Source: Sphaerisporangium rhizosphaerae (GTDB lineage Bacteria > Actinomycetota > Actinomycetes > Streptosporangiales > Streptosporangiaceae). From it: a stretch of DNA of 64,000 bases. The notes under the pieces were generated by a model that saw only the letters and a list, made by a program, of their open reading frames with translations, made no database searches and had not been told where the DNA came from. Positions 16,907 to 25,786 of this stretch are shown piece after piece. A program made the translations under genes and the position numbers. How positions within the stretch are numbered: position 1 is the first letter of the stretch; every line of letters starts with the position of its first letter. The stretch is from the NCBI RefSeq assembly GCF_042665155.1, contig NZ_JBHTCG010000013.1, positions 166,033 to 230,032 of the forward strand. Reading direction: 5' to 3'.

Positions 16907-17428
16907 GTGAGCGGGCGCGCCGTACGGGTCCGCACCCGTGAAGACCTGCGAACCGAGCGGCGGCGACGCCCGCCGCGCTGCCTGGGACACCTGACGGCCG
17001 CGCCCCTCTGGCCGCTGCACGGGGTCAATCTCGGGACCCTGCTCCGCACGTGCGACGCCGTCGGCGCCTGCCTGGCCGTACCGCGCCTGCCATGGGTGCC
17101 CGAGGCGCTCCGCCGCGGGAACACGCTGCGCCACCCCGCCTGCGTGCACTGGGTGGGCGACCCGCTGGACTGGCTCGCCCGGCAGCGGTCGGCCGGAACC
17201 CGAGTGCTCGGTGTCGAACTGGCCGAAGACGCGATACGGCTGGCGGACCTGCCCATGTCACGTCAGCCGACCATCGCGCTCCTCGGCCACGAGAGCGACG
17301 GCATCCCGCCCGAGGCGCTCGACCTGCTCGACCAGGTGGTGGAGATCCCGATGATCGGCACCGGAGCCAGCCTCAACGTCGCGGTCGCCGCCTCCCTCGT
17401 CCTGTACAAACTGGCCGGCTTCGCCTGA
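16907..17428 (+). CDS. SPOUT-class (TrmH/SpoU) RNA methyltransferase
   Basis: About 173-aa RNA 2'-O-ribose methyltransferase. All three SpoU motifs are visible: motif 1 HGVNLGTLLRTCDAVGA with the catalytic-type Arg, motif 2 IALLGHESDGIPPEAL, and motif 3 IPMIGTGASLNVAVAASLVLYKL, which build the knotted SAM site. The RNA target (tRNA or rRNA) cannot be told. The start is uncertain: GTG 16907 gives a family-like length, while in-frame codons continue upstream to 16631 through repeat DNA with no conserved content. No good ribosome site is visible at 16907. Confidence 0.8.
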   Translation: MSGRAVRVRTREDLRTERRRRPPRCLGHLTAAPLWPLHGVNLGTLLRTCDAVGACLAVPRLPWVPEALRRGNTLRHPACVHWVGDPLDWLARQRSAGTRVLGVELAEDAIRLADLPMSRQPTIALLGHESDGIPPEALDLLDQVVEIPMIGTGASLNVAVAASLVLYKLAGFA

Positions 17429-17604
17429 CACGCCCCGATCGGTTCGCCTGATCGTCGGCGCCAGGTCGTCAGCGTCGAATCTCGTGGACCCGTTGAAGGG
17501 AGAAGGCGGGCTGACCAGGGGTTTTGTCACATATCGCGGGGCTGTCCGGTCTGAGCTGGTGCACGGCCGGAAGGAGCCGGCCACCGTCACGCGAAGGAAG
17601 CCTG

Positions 17605-18045
17605 ATGAGCACCGATCACGCCCACGCCCACCACCTCGAGAACCCCGACAAGAGCGGGCCGCCGCCGAAGATCGACGTGGTCGCCACCGTGCCGGGGGCG
17701 CCGCCCGCGCCGGAGGGGGCCGAGGCGATGACGATCCTGGTCACGTTGCCGCCGAACAGCCCCGGCGCGCCGCCGCACCGGCACTCCGGGCCCGCCTTCG
17801 GATACGTGGTCAAGGGAGCCATCAACTTCGAGCTCGAAGGCGAGCCCGTGCGGGTCGTCCCGGCGGGCGAGGCGTTCTGGGAGCCCGGCGGGGACGTGAT
17901 CCACTACCAGGACGGCAACCACCTGGCCGAGGAGGAGTCGGCGTTCGTGGTGACGATGTTCTGCGCGCCCGGGCAGCCGATGCTGACCGTGGTCGAGCCG
18001 GAGGAACTGGAAGCCCGGCGCGACCGCCGCGCGCCGCGGCCATGA
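17605..18045 (+). CDS. Cupin-domain protein
   Basis: 146-aa protein with a single cupin barrel: motif 1 PPHRHSGPAFGYVVKGAINFELEGE and motif 2 FWEPGGDVIHYQ hold the usual metal-binding His/Glu set. Cupins of this size are dioxygenases, isomerases or sensors, and nothing here decides which. ATG 17605 follows AAGGAAG. Its stop overlaps the start of the next cupin gene by ATGA, so the two are co-translated. Confidence 0.85.
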   Translation: MSTDHAHAHHLENPDKSGPPPKIDVVATVPGAPPAPEGAEAMTILVTLPPNSPGAPPHRHSGPAFGYVVKGAINFELEGEPVRVVPAGEAFWEPGGDVIHYQDGNHLAEEESAFVVTMFCAPGQPMLTVVEPEELEARRDRRAPRP

Positions 18046-18368
18046 CGAAGATCTCGCTCAACGCGGTCGTCCGCGACCTGCTCACCCACGCCCGTGCGGC
18101 CGGCAGCGGTCGCGACGCCACCACCGTCCACGGCGGGCACGACCGTTCGCTGCGGCAGACCGTCATCGCACTGCGGCAGGGCGAACACATCCACGAGCAC
18201 GAGCATCCCGGCGAGGTCACCGTGCACGTGCTGTACGGATGGGCGCGGCTCGTCGCCGGGCCCGACTCCTGGGACGGGCAGCCGGGCGACCTGCTCGTCA
18301 TGCCCCGACGCCGCCACCGCGTGGAGGCCGTACAGGACTGCGCACTCCTGTTCACCGCCGCACGCTGA
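18042..18368 (+). CDS. Second small cupin protein
   Basis: 108-aa single-domain cupin: HIHEHEHPGEVTVHVLYGWARLV (motif 1, three His) and GDLLVMPRRRHRVEAVQDCALLFT (motif 2). The start overlaps the stop of the preceding cupin gene (ATGA), implying a two-protein unit. The sequences of the two cupins differ too much to be a recent duplicate. Function unknown. Confidence 0.82.
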   Translation: MTKISLNAVVRDLLTHARAAGSGRDATTVHGGHDRSLRQTVIALRQGEHIHEHEHPGEVTVHVLYGWARLVAGPDSWDGQPGDLLVMPRRRHRVEAVQDCALLFTAAR

Positions 18369-18381
18369 ACCCGGCGTCAAA

Positions 18382-18407
18382 GGCGGGAACCGGCCTCGGT
18401 TCCCGCC
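18382..18407. terminator. GC hairpin terminator
   Basis: GGCGGGAACC-ggcctc-GGTTCCCGCC, a perfect 10-bp stem just after the cupin pair and before the end of the convergent NAD(P)-binding gene. Confidence 0.75.
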
Positions 18408-18462
18408 TCGGTGTTCCCGAGCGGCCAGGCCCTCGGCGGCGGCGGTGTGAGGCAGAGGATGG

Positions 18463-19197
18463 TCAGCGCGCGAGCCACTCCCGGTAGGTGGTCGTGGCGA
18501 TCACGGCGCCGTCCTTGGCGAGGAGGGCGTCGCCACGCGCGGCGGCGTACATGCCGGCGCTGTCATCGATGACGACGGCGCGGCGGTCGCCGCGGGCGGC
18601 GAGAGCGAGCCTGCCCAGCTCGTCGAGCGGGAGAACCTCCGGACCGGCGATGTCCCGGGTGCCGCGCAACGGTGCGTTCACGCTGACGTCGGCCACGACC
18701 CGGGCGACGTCGTCCGCGGCGATGGGCTGCATGAGCGTGGCGGGCAGGCGGACGGTGTGCTCGTCGGAGGTCCAGGACATCACCGTGTCGATGAACTCGA
18801 AGAACTGCGTGGCACGCACGATCGAGTACGGCACGGGGCCCGCCTTCACCATGTCCTCCTCCAGCACTTTCGCCCGGTAGTAGACCAGATCGGGCACCAG
18901 GTCGACGCCCACGATCGACAGGATGACCGCGTGCCCGACACCGGCCGCCTCGGCGGCCTCCAGCAGGTTGCCCATGGTCGTCTCGAAGAAGGCGGGGGAG
19001 GCGTCGCCGAAGGTCCGCGGCTTGGTCAGGTTGACCACGACGTCAACGCCGCTCAACGCCTCCGGCAGGCCCTGCCCGCTGAGCAGGTCCACCCCGCTGG
19101 ACCTCGCGTGCGACACCGCCTCGTGCCCGTCCGCGTTCAGCATCTTGACCACCCGGGCCCCGATGAGGCCGGTCCCCCCGATGACAGCGATCTTCAT
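18463..19197 (-). CDS. NAD(P)-binding (NmrA-like/atypical SDR) protein
   Basis: 244-aa Rossmann protein: MKIAVIGGTGLIGARVV holds the dinucleotide motif, then VVNLTKP, ILSIVGVD, and YYRAKVLEEDMVKAGPVPYSIVRATQFFEF, the pattern of NmrA-like NAD(P)H-binding proteins. The typical YxxxK is represented by YYRAK. Start ATG 19197 has GGGGGAA just upstream; the longer in-frame form adds 14 non-conserved residues. Divergent from a MarR regulator across 420 bp of tandem-repeat DNA, so it is a likely target of that regulator. Confidence 0.83.
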   Translation of the reverse strand: MKIAVIGGTGLIGARVVKMLNADGHEAVSHARSSGVDLLSGQGLPEALSGVDVVVNLTKPRTFGDASPAFFETTMGNLLEAAEAAGVGHAVILSIVGVDLVPDLVYYRAKVLEEDMVKAGPVPYSIVRATQFFEFIDTVMSWTSDEHTVRLPATLMQPIAADDVARVVADVSVNAPLRGTRDIAGPEVLPLDELGRLALAARGDRRAVVIDDSAGMYAAARGDALLAKDGAVIATTTYREWLAR

Positions 19198-19253
19198 TTC
19201 CCCCGGCCTTCCTCTGGCTCTCAAACTTCTCGTACCCAACTGCCCACGCCGGC

Positions 19254-19375
19254 CCGCGTACGCGCTCGAACCCGAAGTGCTCCTGTTACCCGATGACCCT
19301 CGTCGGATCCGCGTACGCGATCGTCCGCGAAGTGCTCCTGGTAGCCGACGCCCCCACGTCCGACCCGCGTACGCG
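19254..19375. repeat. About 55-bp imperfect tandem repeat
   Basis: CCGCGTACGCG recurs at 19254, 19309 and 19365, and each of the first two copies continues with a CCGAAGTGCTCCTG- or GCGAAGTGCTCCTG-like segment. It directly adjoins the 31-bp repeat array. Confidence 0.65.
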
Positions 19376-19378
19376 CTC

Positions 19379-19530
19379 GGACGTGCAGGGTCGTCCCGTC
19401 CGCGGAACCGGACGTGCAGTGCCGTCTCGCCCGCGGAACCGGACGTGCAGTGCCGTCTCGCCCGCGGAACCGGACGTGCAGTGCCGTCTCGCCCGCGGAA
19501 CCGGACGTGCAGTGCCGTCTCGTCCCCCCA
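19379..19530. repeat. 31-bp tandem repeat array, four full copies plus flanks
   Basis: The unit CGCGGAACCGGACGTGCAGT followed by GCCGTCTCGCC recurs with an exact 31-bp period from about 19402 to 19525; partial copies lie on each side. No spacers, so it is not CRISPR. It sits between divergent genes, upstream of the MarR promoter. Confidence 0.85.
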
Positions 19531-19567
19531 ACCGGACGATCACGCGGTCGGTAACGGTTTCGAGCTA

Positions 19568-19581
19568 GTATCAATCGATAC
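19568..19581. promoter_or_regulatory. MarR-type operator candidate
   Basis: GTATC-aatc-GATAC, perfect 5-bp arms, 37 bp before the MarR start. A second GATAC follows at 19597. The patch is AT-rich against its surroundings and fits autoregulation. Confidence 0.6.
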
Positions 19582-19617
19582 CGTATTGAACGAACAGATA
19601 CCAGGTAGTGTTCTCCC

Positions 19618-20103
19618 ATGGCCGCCGACAAGCCCCACGGTCCCACCGCCCCGCGTGCCACCGGCCGTCCTGGGGACGCCTCGCCGTTCGCCCTCGGCCT
19701 GCTGCTGCGCCGGGCGCACTGGCGCGCCGCCGCGGCGGCCACGGAGGCGCTCCGGCCGCTCGGCATCGAGCTGCGGCATTTCGCCGTCCTGCTGGTGCTG
19801 GTCGACCACGGGCCCACCCCGCAGAGGGACCTGGTGACGGCGACAGGCTCGGACAAGGCGGGCATCATGCGCGTGGTGGACGACCTGGAGCAAAGGGGAC
19901 TGGCCGTACGCAAAACCGTGCCGGGGGACCGGCGGGTACGAGCCGTCGAGATCACCCCCCAAGGCCTCGAACTCTTCGACGCGGCCCACGTGGCGGCGCA
20001 GTCCCTGACCGAACGCCTGGTCGCCGAACTGACCCCCGAAGAGGCCGACCAACTCAAGCACCTGCTCACCCGCGTCGCCTACCCCACCGACGATCAGACT
20101 TAA
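19618..20103 (+). CDS. MarR-family transcriptional regulator
   Basis: 161-aa winged-helix repressor. ELRHFAVLLVLVDHGPTPQRDLVTATGSDKAGIMRVVDDLEQRGLAVR is the recognition region, followed by the wing VPGDRRVRAVEITPQG, with dimerisation helices at both ends. MarR proteins release DNA on binding phenolic or oxidising ligands. A palindrome 37 bp upstream suggests self-control, and the divergent NAD(P)-binding gene is the likely partner target. Confidence 0.9.
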   Translation: MAADKPHGPTAPRATGRPGDASPFALGLLLRRAHWRAAAAATEALRPLGIELRHFAVLLVLVDHGPTPQRDLVTATGSDKAGIMRVVDDLEQRGLAVRKTVPGDRRVRAVEITPQGLELFDAAHVAAQSLTERLVAELTPEEADQLKHLLTRVAYPTDDQT

Positions 20104-20181
20104 GCGGCTCCGAGGTGCTCGCCGCCCACCCGACTCGGCACGCACCGCGGTTTGTCGGTGGGGGGATCTACTGTCCCGGCC

Positions 20182-21510
20182 ATGACCTCAGCGACGCAGG
20201 CGTACACCTACGCCGCGCCTTCCTCCCTTGTCGACGGTCGTCTCGGGTTGGCGACCTCCGGTGGGCGTGCCCTGTCCGGCCCTGCCGTGGCGCCCCGGTT
20301 CTTCAGCGGCGTGGTGACCCAGGCGGCGCCCGCCGCGGCGGGCCTGCTCGGCGTCGCCGATGTGGCGCTGGCCCGCTACCACCAGCCCCAGGCGCGGCCC
20401 GGCTGGGTGCGGGACCCGGTGGTGACGTGCGATGGAGACCGGTTGCGGTTGGAGTCCTTCTCGGCCTGCGGCGGGGTGTACGCCCGGCTCGATCTGCTGA
20501 ACGGCGCGCTCGACGGCGAGGTGCTCGACCGGGGCACCACCAACGTCGACGTGAACGCGCCGCTCCGCGAGGCGCTGGCGCGCATCGGCGCGCGCGACCC
20601 GTTGCACCTGGGGGTGGGCCTCGACGAGCTGGTCGTGACCACGATGGACGGCGCGGTGGTGGAGAAGAAGGTCCCGCTGCCCGAACGCTGGTTGCGCGGG
20701 TTCGCCGAGGTGCAGGTCATCGCCTCGGGCATGGACCAGCGCGGTGCGCTGACCGGCATGGCGGCGGTGCGGTTCCTGCGCGGGCTGCCCAAGAAGGGCA
20801 CGGTGTGGGTGGCGCAGGCGGGGCGTGAGCTGAAGGTGTCCGACCGTCAGATGCCGGGCTCGGTCCAGCTCGCCGGCCCCAACCGGCTCGGCACCCTCCT
20901 GCCGTTGCTGCGCTTCGCGAAGTCCCTGCGGGTGTACGGCCCGGCCGACGCCGCCTCCAGCGCCTGGGAGCTGGAGCTTCCCGGCATGCGCTACACCCTC
21001 ACCCTCTCGCCCGAGCGCTGGCGCGGCTTCTCCGGCGAGGGCGCGGTGCTCGACGACCTGGCCACCGGCGAGGCCGAGAACGACGCCGACGTGGTCGGCA
21101 TGCTGCTGAACTTCGAGCCCGAAGTCGAGATCGGCCTGCTGGCCGCCCGGGCGGGCATCCCCGCCGACCGGGTGCGGGCCGCGCTGACGCGGCTCGGCGC
21201 CGCCGGCCGGGTCGGCTACGACTTGGCCGAGGCCGCCCACTTCCACCGTGAGCTGCCCTACGACAAGGACAACGTGATCCTGCTCAACCCGCGGCTGGCC
21301 AAGGCGCGCAAGCTCGTCGATGCGGGCGCCGTTCGCCTCGAAGGCGAGTCGGCCACCGTCCACACCTCGGGCGGCGCGCGCCGGGTCTCGCTGGCCGACG
21401 GCTCCTGCACCTGCGAGTGGTGGTGGGACCATCGCGGCTCCCGCGGGCCGTGCAAACACGTGCTGGCCGCCCGCATCGTCGCCCGCGCCGCCGTGGAGGT
21501 CTCCCGATGA
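20182..21510 (+). CDS. SWIM zinc-finger protein
   Basis: 442-aa protein whose C-terminus carries the SWIM motif CxCx(n)CxH: Cys409, Cys411, Cys424, His426. SWIM fingers bind DNA or proteins and in bacteria sit near SNF2 ATPases or, as here, next to a DUF6493-type gene. The N-terminal 400 residues have no catalytic motif that I recognise. ATG 20182 is the first start after the MarR gene with a conserved continuation. The stop overlaps the next start (ATGA, 21507), so the two proteins are made together. Confidence 0.85.
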   Translation: MTSATQAYTYAAPSSLVDGRLGLATSGGRALSGPAVAPRFFSGVVTQAAPAAAGLLGVADVALARYHQPQARPGWVRDPVVTCDGDRLRLESFSACGGVYARLDLLNGALDGEVLDRGTTNVDVNAPLREALARIGARDPLHLGVGLDELVVTTMDGAVVEKKVPLPERWLRGFAEVQVIASGMDQRGALTGMAAVRFLRGLPKKGTVWVAQAGRELKVSDRQMPGSVQLAGPNRLGTLLPLLRFAKSLRVYGPADAASSAWELELPGMRYTLTLSPERWRGFSGEGAVLDDLATGEAENDADVVGMLLNFEPEVEIGLLAARAGIPADRVRAALTRLGAAGRVGYDLAEAAHFHRELPYDKDNVILLNPRLAKARKLVDAGAVRLEGESATVHTSGGARRVSLADGSCTCEWWWDHRGSRGPCKHVLAARIVARAAVEVSR

Positions 21511-24500
21511 CCCTCTGGACGGAGATCCGCGAGCTGGTCACGCGCAACCAGGTCACCCGCCTGGCCGACCGTCTGGTCACGCTCAGCGAGGAGGAACGCG
21601 CGGAGCTGGGCGGGCGGTTGCCCGGCCTGGTCAAGGAGCTGCGCAGCGCCCGCACCGAGCAGGTGCGCGCCGAGCATCCCGACGACTTCGAGGAGATGGC
21701 CTCCTGGGAGGTCGGCGACCTGCTCGACGAACTGGCCGGCGCGCTGCTGCTGACCGGTGTCGGCGTCATCACCGGCCCGGCGGCCGCGGTGACGTGGATG
21801 ACGAGCCGCGACGTCAACCGCCGCTGGGCCGAGGAGATCGACGTGGCCCAGGTGTGCAGGGTGGCGGCGAGCCGCCCCCTGGAGTGGCGCCGCGACGTCG
21901 CGGTGCGGCTGGCCCAGCGGGTGCGCCGTCCCGCCGACCGCATCGCGCCGCCGGCCGTGGCGCTGCTGCGTGCCTCCGGCGCCGTGCCGCCCGACCACGA
22001 CCCGCTGGTGGCCGCCTGGCTGGCCGCGCCGAGCGTGGCCGGTGACCCGCTCACCCCCGTGCTGCTGCCTCGTGTCTTCGCCGCCGACGGCGCGGGCCGC
22101 GCCCTTCGTGACGAGCGGCTGGAGCCCCGGCCGACCGGCTGGCTGGCCGCCGCCGTCCGCGAGCTGCCCAGAGATCAGGCGCTCGACGGCTGCGTGAGCC
22201 GTTTCCTGCGCGGCGGCGAGGCGCAGGACCTGCGGTTCTTCGTCCGGCTGCACACGCTCCTCGAGCCCACGCCGGCGGAGTCCGCTTCCCGTCTGCGCGA
22301 CTATCTGCGGCTGTTGCCGTCGGCTCCGGGCACGGTGGCCGAGCTGGCCGCCGGGCAGGTGCGCGGGGCGATGCCGCTCGACCACGCCGACCTGGTCGAG
22401 GCGGTCGACGCGCTCACCTTCCGGGAGGAGGCCAAGCTCGCCGCCACGGGCCTGCGCTGGCTCGACCAGGCGATCAAGGCCACGCCCGGGACGGCCGGCG
22501 ACTTCGTGACCGCGCTGACCACGGCGTACGCGCACAAGTCCTTCGACGTGCGCAACCGCGCGGCCGAGCTGACCCTGAAATACGCCGGCCTGCTCACCGG
22601 CCACGCCGAGACCATCCTCGACGGCGCCCGCCACCTGCCCGCCCACCTGGGCGCGAAGCTGGCCGAGCGGTTCGGCGGGGAGACCCCGGTCGAGGAAGCG
22701 CCGGCACGGAAGGAGTTCCCGCCGCTGCCCGAGCTTCCGGAGATGCGGCGGTTCCCCGAGCCATCGATCAACCCCAACTACCACGAGCGCTGGGTCGGCC
22801 AGGAACGCTGGCTGGCGGCCTTCGTCGCCGGCATCGCCGACGACCGGGCGGAGCTGCGGCGCAGGCTCAGGCCCCGCGTCGATCACGACCACGGCCGCTG
22901 GCGGTCCAGGCAGGTGCGCGTCAACCCCGCCGACTGGCAGTCGGCGCTGTCCGCCGAGCTCGTCACCCCCGGCAGCGTGCCGGAGCCACCGCCGATCGCG
23001 CCGGAGAAGTTCTGGGACGACGCCAACCACTCCGTGCGCGTGCGCGCCCTCACCCGTGGCGAGGAGCCCGACCCCGAGCCGTCGCCCCAGCGGGTCATGA
23101 TCGGCGGCTTCTACCGGCGTGGCCGCTACCTCGACGACGACGCCCCGCTGCGCGCGTTCTCCATCACCTGGACGAGCGACGACGGCCCCGACGCGGCGAT
23201 GGCCCACGAAGGTGACCGGCAGATCCCGTTCACCGGGGGCCGCATTCACCTGAACGACGCCCCCACCGACGCCGAGCAACCGCGATACCACGGCCCCGAG
23301 GGATGGATGCGCGGACTGCCGGATGGCCCCCATCCGGTGCGGACGAGGCCCGGCATCCTGTACGACGACTCCGTGGAAGCCATGCCGTCCTTCATCCTCG
23401 ACGGCGCCTACGAGCGTATGGCCGAGCTCGGCGTGGACCCCGAGCGGATCGCGGCGATGCGGGCGGGGGAGCAGGCGCCTCCGCCGAAGCCGGGCGAGCC
23501 GCTCGTGCAGGTGACCGTCGTCTTCGTCCCGCCCCGGCTGCGTTCCTACATGCCCAGGGAACTGCCCGAGCGCGACGAGTGGGGGCGGCGCAACCACCTG
23601 CCCCACTCCAATCGCGTCTCTCCGCCCCACGAGTTCCTGCTGCACCGCTACGCCGAACTCGCCGAGGCCCTCCGCGACGGCACGCTCCCGCCGGTGCTGC
23701 TGGCCACCCCGACCTGGATGAGCGGCCACCTCGACCCCGACGTGCTGGTCGACCGGCTGGAGACCTGCGCCGCCGCCGGCGTGGAGCCACTCCTGGCCGA
23801 CCTGGCGCAGGCACTGCTGCGGTTGCCCCGAGGCTCCCACCCGGCCGCGGCCGACCGGGCCGCCAAGGTCGACTCGGACGCGGCACGCTCGGCCGCCCGC
23901 TGGCTCGCCGGCGACGGCATGGCCGATCCCGAGTGCGGCCACGTGTGGCGCCACATGGTCGGCGCGTCCATGGTCGACTTCGGCGACGGCGAACCGGACC
24001 ACTTCACCGAGGTGCGACTGCAGCCCGTGCTACGGGTGACGACCCCGACCGGGCACCGGTTGATCGACGAGGTGCTGCTGCGCCAGCCGTTCGACTGGAG
24101 GGTCGACGAGTCCAGCGGCACGCTCGCAGCATGGCCCGCCATGCTGCCCTCGCACCGGGAAGTCGTGGCCGTCAACTTCCTGCCCTTCCTGCTGCGTGAC
24201 CACTGGGGCATGTGGACGACTCCGGCGGAGCTCAGCGGCCTGGAGATCGCCCAGGGCCCGCTGGGCGAGTCCACGGCGGTGATCCTCGCCTTCCTCCTGG
24301 CCGGCGGCGTCCCCGGAATGATCCCGCTCATCCTCGGCATGGCCGCAAGAGGCGACCTCCCCGCCGAGGCGATCGGCCGCCAACTCGCCCTGGTGCTACG
24401 CCGCACCTGGCGCGAGACCCGCCCCGCCATCGCGGCCCTGACCGAACTGGCCGAAGCCGGTGGCCACCACGAGGTATGGCGCATCCTGCGCGCCCTGCTC

Positions 24501-24701
24501 CCCGAGATGCTGCCGGGCAAGGGGCAGCGCATCACCGTCACCCACACCGACCTCGTCGCCTTCGCCACCGACGTGGCCCACTGGACCAACGCCCACGGCG
24601 AAATCCCGATAATCGCCGACTTCGCGAAGAGCCGCCGAACAATCCGCTTCATCCATGAATGCAAACGCCTCCACACCCACCTCACCCGCCCCACCCCATG
24701 A
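21507..24701 (+). CDS. Large DUF6493-type protein coupled to the SWIM gene
   Basis: 1064-aa protein, largely alpha-helical in its first 450 residues in the manner of HEAT-like repeats (for example YAHKSFDVRNRAAELTLKYAGLL), then a mixed region (440-760) with KFWDDAN and PPRLRSYMP segments, and a helical C-terminus. Actinomycete proteins encoded right behind SWIM-finger genes are usually labelled DUF6493; the match in length and position is good, but the function is unknown. No nuclease, ATPase or membrane motif is visible. Start ATG 21507 overlaps the SWIM gene stop. Confidence 0.75.
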   Translation: MTLWTEIRELVTRNQVTRLADRLVTLSEEERAELGGRLPGLVKELRSARTEQVRAEHPDDFEEMASWEVGDLLDELAGALLLTGVGVITGPAAAVTWMTSRDVNRRWAEEIDVAQVCRVAASRPLEWRRDVAVRLAQRVRRPADRIAPPAVALLRASGAVPPDHDPLVAAWLAAPSVAGDPLTPVLLPRVFAADGAGRALRDERLEPRPTGWLAAAVRELPRDQALDGCVSRFLRGGEAQDLRFFVRLHTLLEPTPAESASRLRDYLRLLPSAPGTVAELAAGQVRGAMPLDHADLVEAVDALTFREEAKLAATGLRWLDQAIKATPGTAGDFVTALTTAYAHKSFDVRNRAAELTLKYAGLLTGHAETILDGARHLPAHLGAKLAERFGGETPVEEAPARKEFPPLPELPEMRRFPEPSINPNYHERWVGQERWLAAFVAGIADDRAELRRRLRPRVDHDHGRWRSRQVRVNPADWQSALSAELVTPGSVPEPPPIAPEKFWDDANHSVRVRALTRGEEPDPEPSPQRVMIGGFYRRGRYLDDDAPLRAFSITWTSDDGPDAAMAHEGDRQIPFTGGRIHLNDAPTDAEQPRYHGPEGWMRGLPDGPHPVRTRPGILYDDSVEAMPSFILDGAYERMAELGVDPERIAAMRAGEQAPPPKPGEPLVQVTVVFVPPRLRSYMPRELPERDEWGRRNHLPHSNRVSPPHEFLLHRYAELAEALRDGTLPPVLLATPTWMSGHLDPDVLVDRLETCAAAGVEPLLADLAQALLRLPRGSHPAAADRAAKVDSDAARSAARWLAGDGMADPECGHVWRHMVGASMVDFGDGEPDHFTEVRLQPVLRVTTPTGHRLIDEVLLRQPFDWRVDESSGTLAAWPAMLPSHREVVAVNFLPFLLRDHWGMWTTPAELSGLEIAQGPLGESTAVILAFLLAGGVPGMIPLILGMAARGDLPAEAIGRQLALVLRRTWRETRPAIAALTELAEAGGHHEVWRILRALLPEMLPGKGQRITVTHTDLVAFATDVAHWTNAHGEIPIIADFAKSRRTIRFIHECKRLHTHLTRPTP

Positions 24702-24776
24702 CCCCCGCCGGGACCAGGACGCTCATACTCGCCCACGACACCGAATCGCCGAAGGACCCCGGGTCGTGAGGGCCGG

Positions 24777-25301
24777 TCACCCGCTGGACGTCCTGGCCCA
24801 TGGGCGCAGCCGGGGCCACCAGCCGGGTACGGCCGCGCGGTACTCCTCGTACTCAGTGCCGAAGCTCCTGCGCAGGGTCGGCTCCTCGTACACCCGCACG
24901 AAGCAGAAGACCGCGACGAACGCGATGGCGGCGTACCAGAGCAGCTCGGACCGGGCGAGCAGGAGTCCCTGGCCGACGATGGCCGCGAGCACTCCCACGT
25001 ACATCGGGTTGCGGACATACCGGTACAGCCCGCCGACCACCAGGTGCTCGGGAGGCGCGACGGGCGCGGGCGTCCCGAACCCCTCGGTCACGAAGCGGAC
25101 GAAGGCGTCGACCAGCACGGCGCCCCCCGCCAGGACGAGCACCACCCCGACCACCCGGAGCGGGACGGCGGCCCACGAGAGTCCGTCGGGCAGATCCGCC
25201 ATCCGCCAGCGAGTGACCCACCATGGTCCGAACCCAGCCACACCGCCGGGCGCCACGGCAAAGAACACCGCACTCCCGACGGCCGCAGGCGTCCTGCGCA
25301 T
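24777..25301 (-). CDS. Isoprenylcysteine carboxyl methyltransferase-like membrane protein
   Basis: 174-aa integral membrane protein with four to five hydrophobic segments. The family signature GLYRYVRNPMYVGVL and the C-terminal EEPTLRRSFGTEYEEYRAAVPGWWPR are clear, as in ICMT/PEMT enzymes that use SAM at the membrane interface. Bacterial members have no known prenyl-protein substrate; lipid or quinone methylation is possible. Convergent with the DUF6493 gene across a 75-bp gap. Confidence 0.88.
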   Translation of the reverse strand: MRRTPAAVGSAVFFAVAPGGVAGFGPWWVTRWRMADLPDGLSWAAVPLRVVGVVLVLAGGAVLVDAFVRFVTEGFGTPAPVAPPEHLVVGGLYRYVRNPMYVGVLAAIVGQGLLLARSELLWYAAIAFVAVFCFVRVYEEPTLRRSFGTEYEEYRAAVPGWWPRLRPWARTSSG

Positions 25302-25786
25302 GTCCCACCACGCCCCTTCACAGATAACTCATCGGATGATGAAATAATTACCCCGAGCTTAACCCGCGGACGACCGGCGGGCGAGGGGTGAGCCCTCTTT
25401 TGGAGGGACGGCGACAGCGAGATGGGCATCACCGGTCCAGGGCGCCGGCCGGTTCTTCGGGTCGGCTGAGAGCGACGAGATGACCCCCGGGCAGGGGCTC
25501 GAGAGTGACCATCCGAGATGTCACCCTGTCGAGCCACAGCCGCCGGCTGAAGTCGCCGCGTTCGGCTCGCTTGTGACTCGCCGCCTTCTGGAGCCATGCG
25601 GTGAAGGGCCCGTGTCGGGGTGAAGATCGATGCCGTCGCCCGTAGGTCGAAGCGACTGAAAGGGGCGGACCGAGCCACTTCGCGTGCCGTGTCAGCCGGG
25701 TTCCGGCTCCGAAGCGTCCGCGAAAGGAGCAGGACGTGCGGGTGACTTCGCCGATTGTCCGCGCCGCCACCAGGCAAAATACAATC
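25302..25786. other. Intergenic region with a possible decayed hydrolase end
   Basis: No intact gene. On the minus strand about 25432-25566 reads DFSRRLWLDRV...RMVTLEPLPGGHLVALSRPEE, which looks like the C-terminal end of an alpha/beta hydrolase (GGHL being the catalytic-His loop). No matching upstream domain is left, so it may be a gene remnant; weak evidence. Confidence 0.35.

Noticed and set aside
19379..19530. 31-bp repeats as a CRISPR array
   Set aside because: Copies are head-to-tail with no spacers, and there are no cas genes.
21258..24002. Long minus-strand open frame opposite the DUF6493 gene
   Set aside because: Low-complexity Gly/His/Arg/Val-rich shadow; the plus strand has the overlap-coupled gene.
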